From NCBI GenBank assembly GCA_903893785.1, contig CAITNQ010000322.1:1-51312 (forward strand): a stretch of DNA of 51,312 bases. Direction: 5' to 3'. Origin of the DNA: an uncultured Gemmatimonadota bacterium (lineage in GTDB: Bacteria > Latescibacterota > UBA2968 > UBA8231). The notes below the pieces were generated by a model that saw only the letters and a list, made by a program, of their open reading frames with translations, was not told the origin of the DNA and did not search any database. This document shows positions 50,968 through 51,312 of this stretch, piece after piece. The position numbers and the translations under genes are program-made. The stretch's first letter is position 1, and each line of letters opens with the position of its first letter.

Positions 50968-51312
50968 ACCTCCTCCAGAGGCGGGGATAGGCGGCCCCAG
51001 GCGAGCCGTTGGCGGTCGTGGCAGCGTCGGGTCCGGACCGGGCCACAATCTACTGGCAGGCCCTGACCGCAGCCATGGCATGGACCGGCGGCAGCCTGGC
51101 CGGGGAGTGGCGGCGCCTGAACCTGCGGCGAACGTCTCTTGAGGTCAGCGCCCGGTGGGCCGGTGTCGCGGCCCGCGGCCGTGCCAGTCCCGGTCAGGTG
51201 CGTGGTCGCCTGGACGGCGCCGTCGGGACCGGCGGCGGGCCGGCGGGGAATAGCGGTGCCTGAGCCTGTGGCGGGCGTCCGTTGGGGCTAACTCGGCGTG
51301 GGTTGGTACCGC
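50968..51312. other. Terminal stretch without supported gene
   Basis: These 345 bp upstream of the GH95 gene contain an 84-codon plus-strand frame (from 51009) of mixed composition that I cannot support as a gene. No strong promoter pair for the leftward GH95 gene is visible; TAGATT near 51049 on the minus strand lacks a matching -35. The window ends here. Confidence 0.4.

Noticed and set aside
51009..51263. 84-codon plus-strand frame at the right end
   Set aside because: No Shine-Dalgarno, no recognisable motif and Gly/Arg-rich composition typical of non-coding frames.

Overview
The window is very GC-rich bacterial DNA with densely packed genes, frequent GTG and TTG starts and strong Shine-Dalgarno motifs (AAGGAGG, GGGAGG). 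A complete RND/MFP/outer-membrane lipoprotein exporter and an ADP-heptose nucleotidyltransferase point to a diderm with an outer membrane and LPS. The mix of many cytoplasmic-looking glycoside hydrolases, divergent uroporphyrinogen-decarboxylase-family proteins, an SUMF1-domain lipoprotein and a RuBisCO-like protein recalls uncultured heterotrophs of the PVC, Armatimonadota or Hydrogenedentota type. The sequence alone does not settle the phylum.

Left part (1-9392, all minus strand): a 25-bp tandem repeat at the window edge runs into the C-terminus of an RND pump gene. The pump is the last gene of a translationally coupled exporter operon (outer-membrane lipoprotein, membrane-fusion protein, pump) with a clear sigma70-type promoter. 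Upstream lie an rRNA pseudouridine synthase, an MFS transporter and a UroD-family protein. From 9393 to 22239 come a receiver protein ending in an FKBP-like domain, a small hypothetical gene, a DUF4214 protein, GH36 and GH20 glycosidases, a RidA-like protein, a dicarboxylate/amino-acid:cation symporter with an enolase-superfamily gene, and an orphan histidine kinase.

Central part (22417-38018, all plus strand): a DeoR-type repressor with an AT-rich promoter/operator leads a compact ten-gene run. It encodes the repressor, a RuBisCO-like protein, a small cupin, a mannitol-1-phosphate-5-dehydrogenase-like oxidoreductase, a TIM-barrel glycosidase-like protein, two UroD-family proteins, a GH106-like protein and two alpha/alpha-barrel glycosidase-like proteins. 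Several junctions overlap by a few bases. I read this as an inducible intracellular pathway for an unusual, possibly methylated or branched, plant- or algal-type sugar. The assignment is inference.

Right part (38182-51312): an M28 peptidase and a GH95-like gene overlap on the minus strand. They diverge from a CBM9-like protein, serA and an MFS gene broken by one base. An LPS-heptose-type pair (rfaE2 and a TPR/GT9-like protein) is transcribed through a leader holding 61-bp tandem hairpin repeats. An SUMF1-domain lipoprotein and a canonical GH95 alpha-L-fucosidase follow. None of the glycosidases shows a signal peptide, so glycans are probably imported and trimmed inside the cell. Several convergent gene pairs share a GC-rich hairpin without a T-tract, sometimes inside the coding ends. 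I saw no tRNA, rRNA, CRISPR array or insertion sequence.
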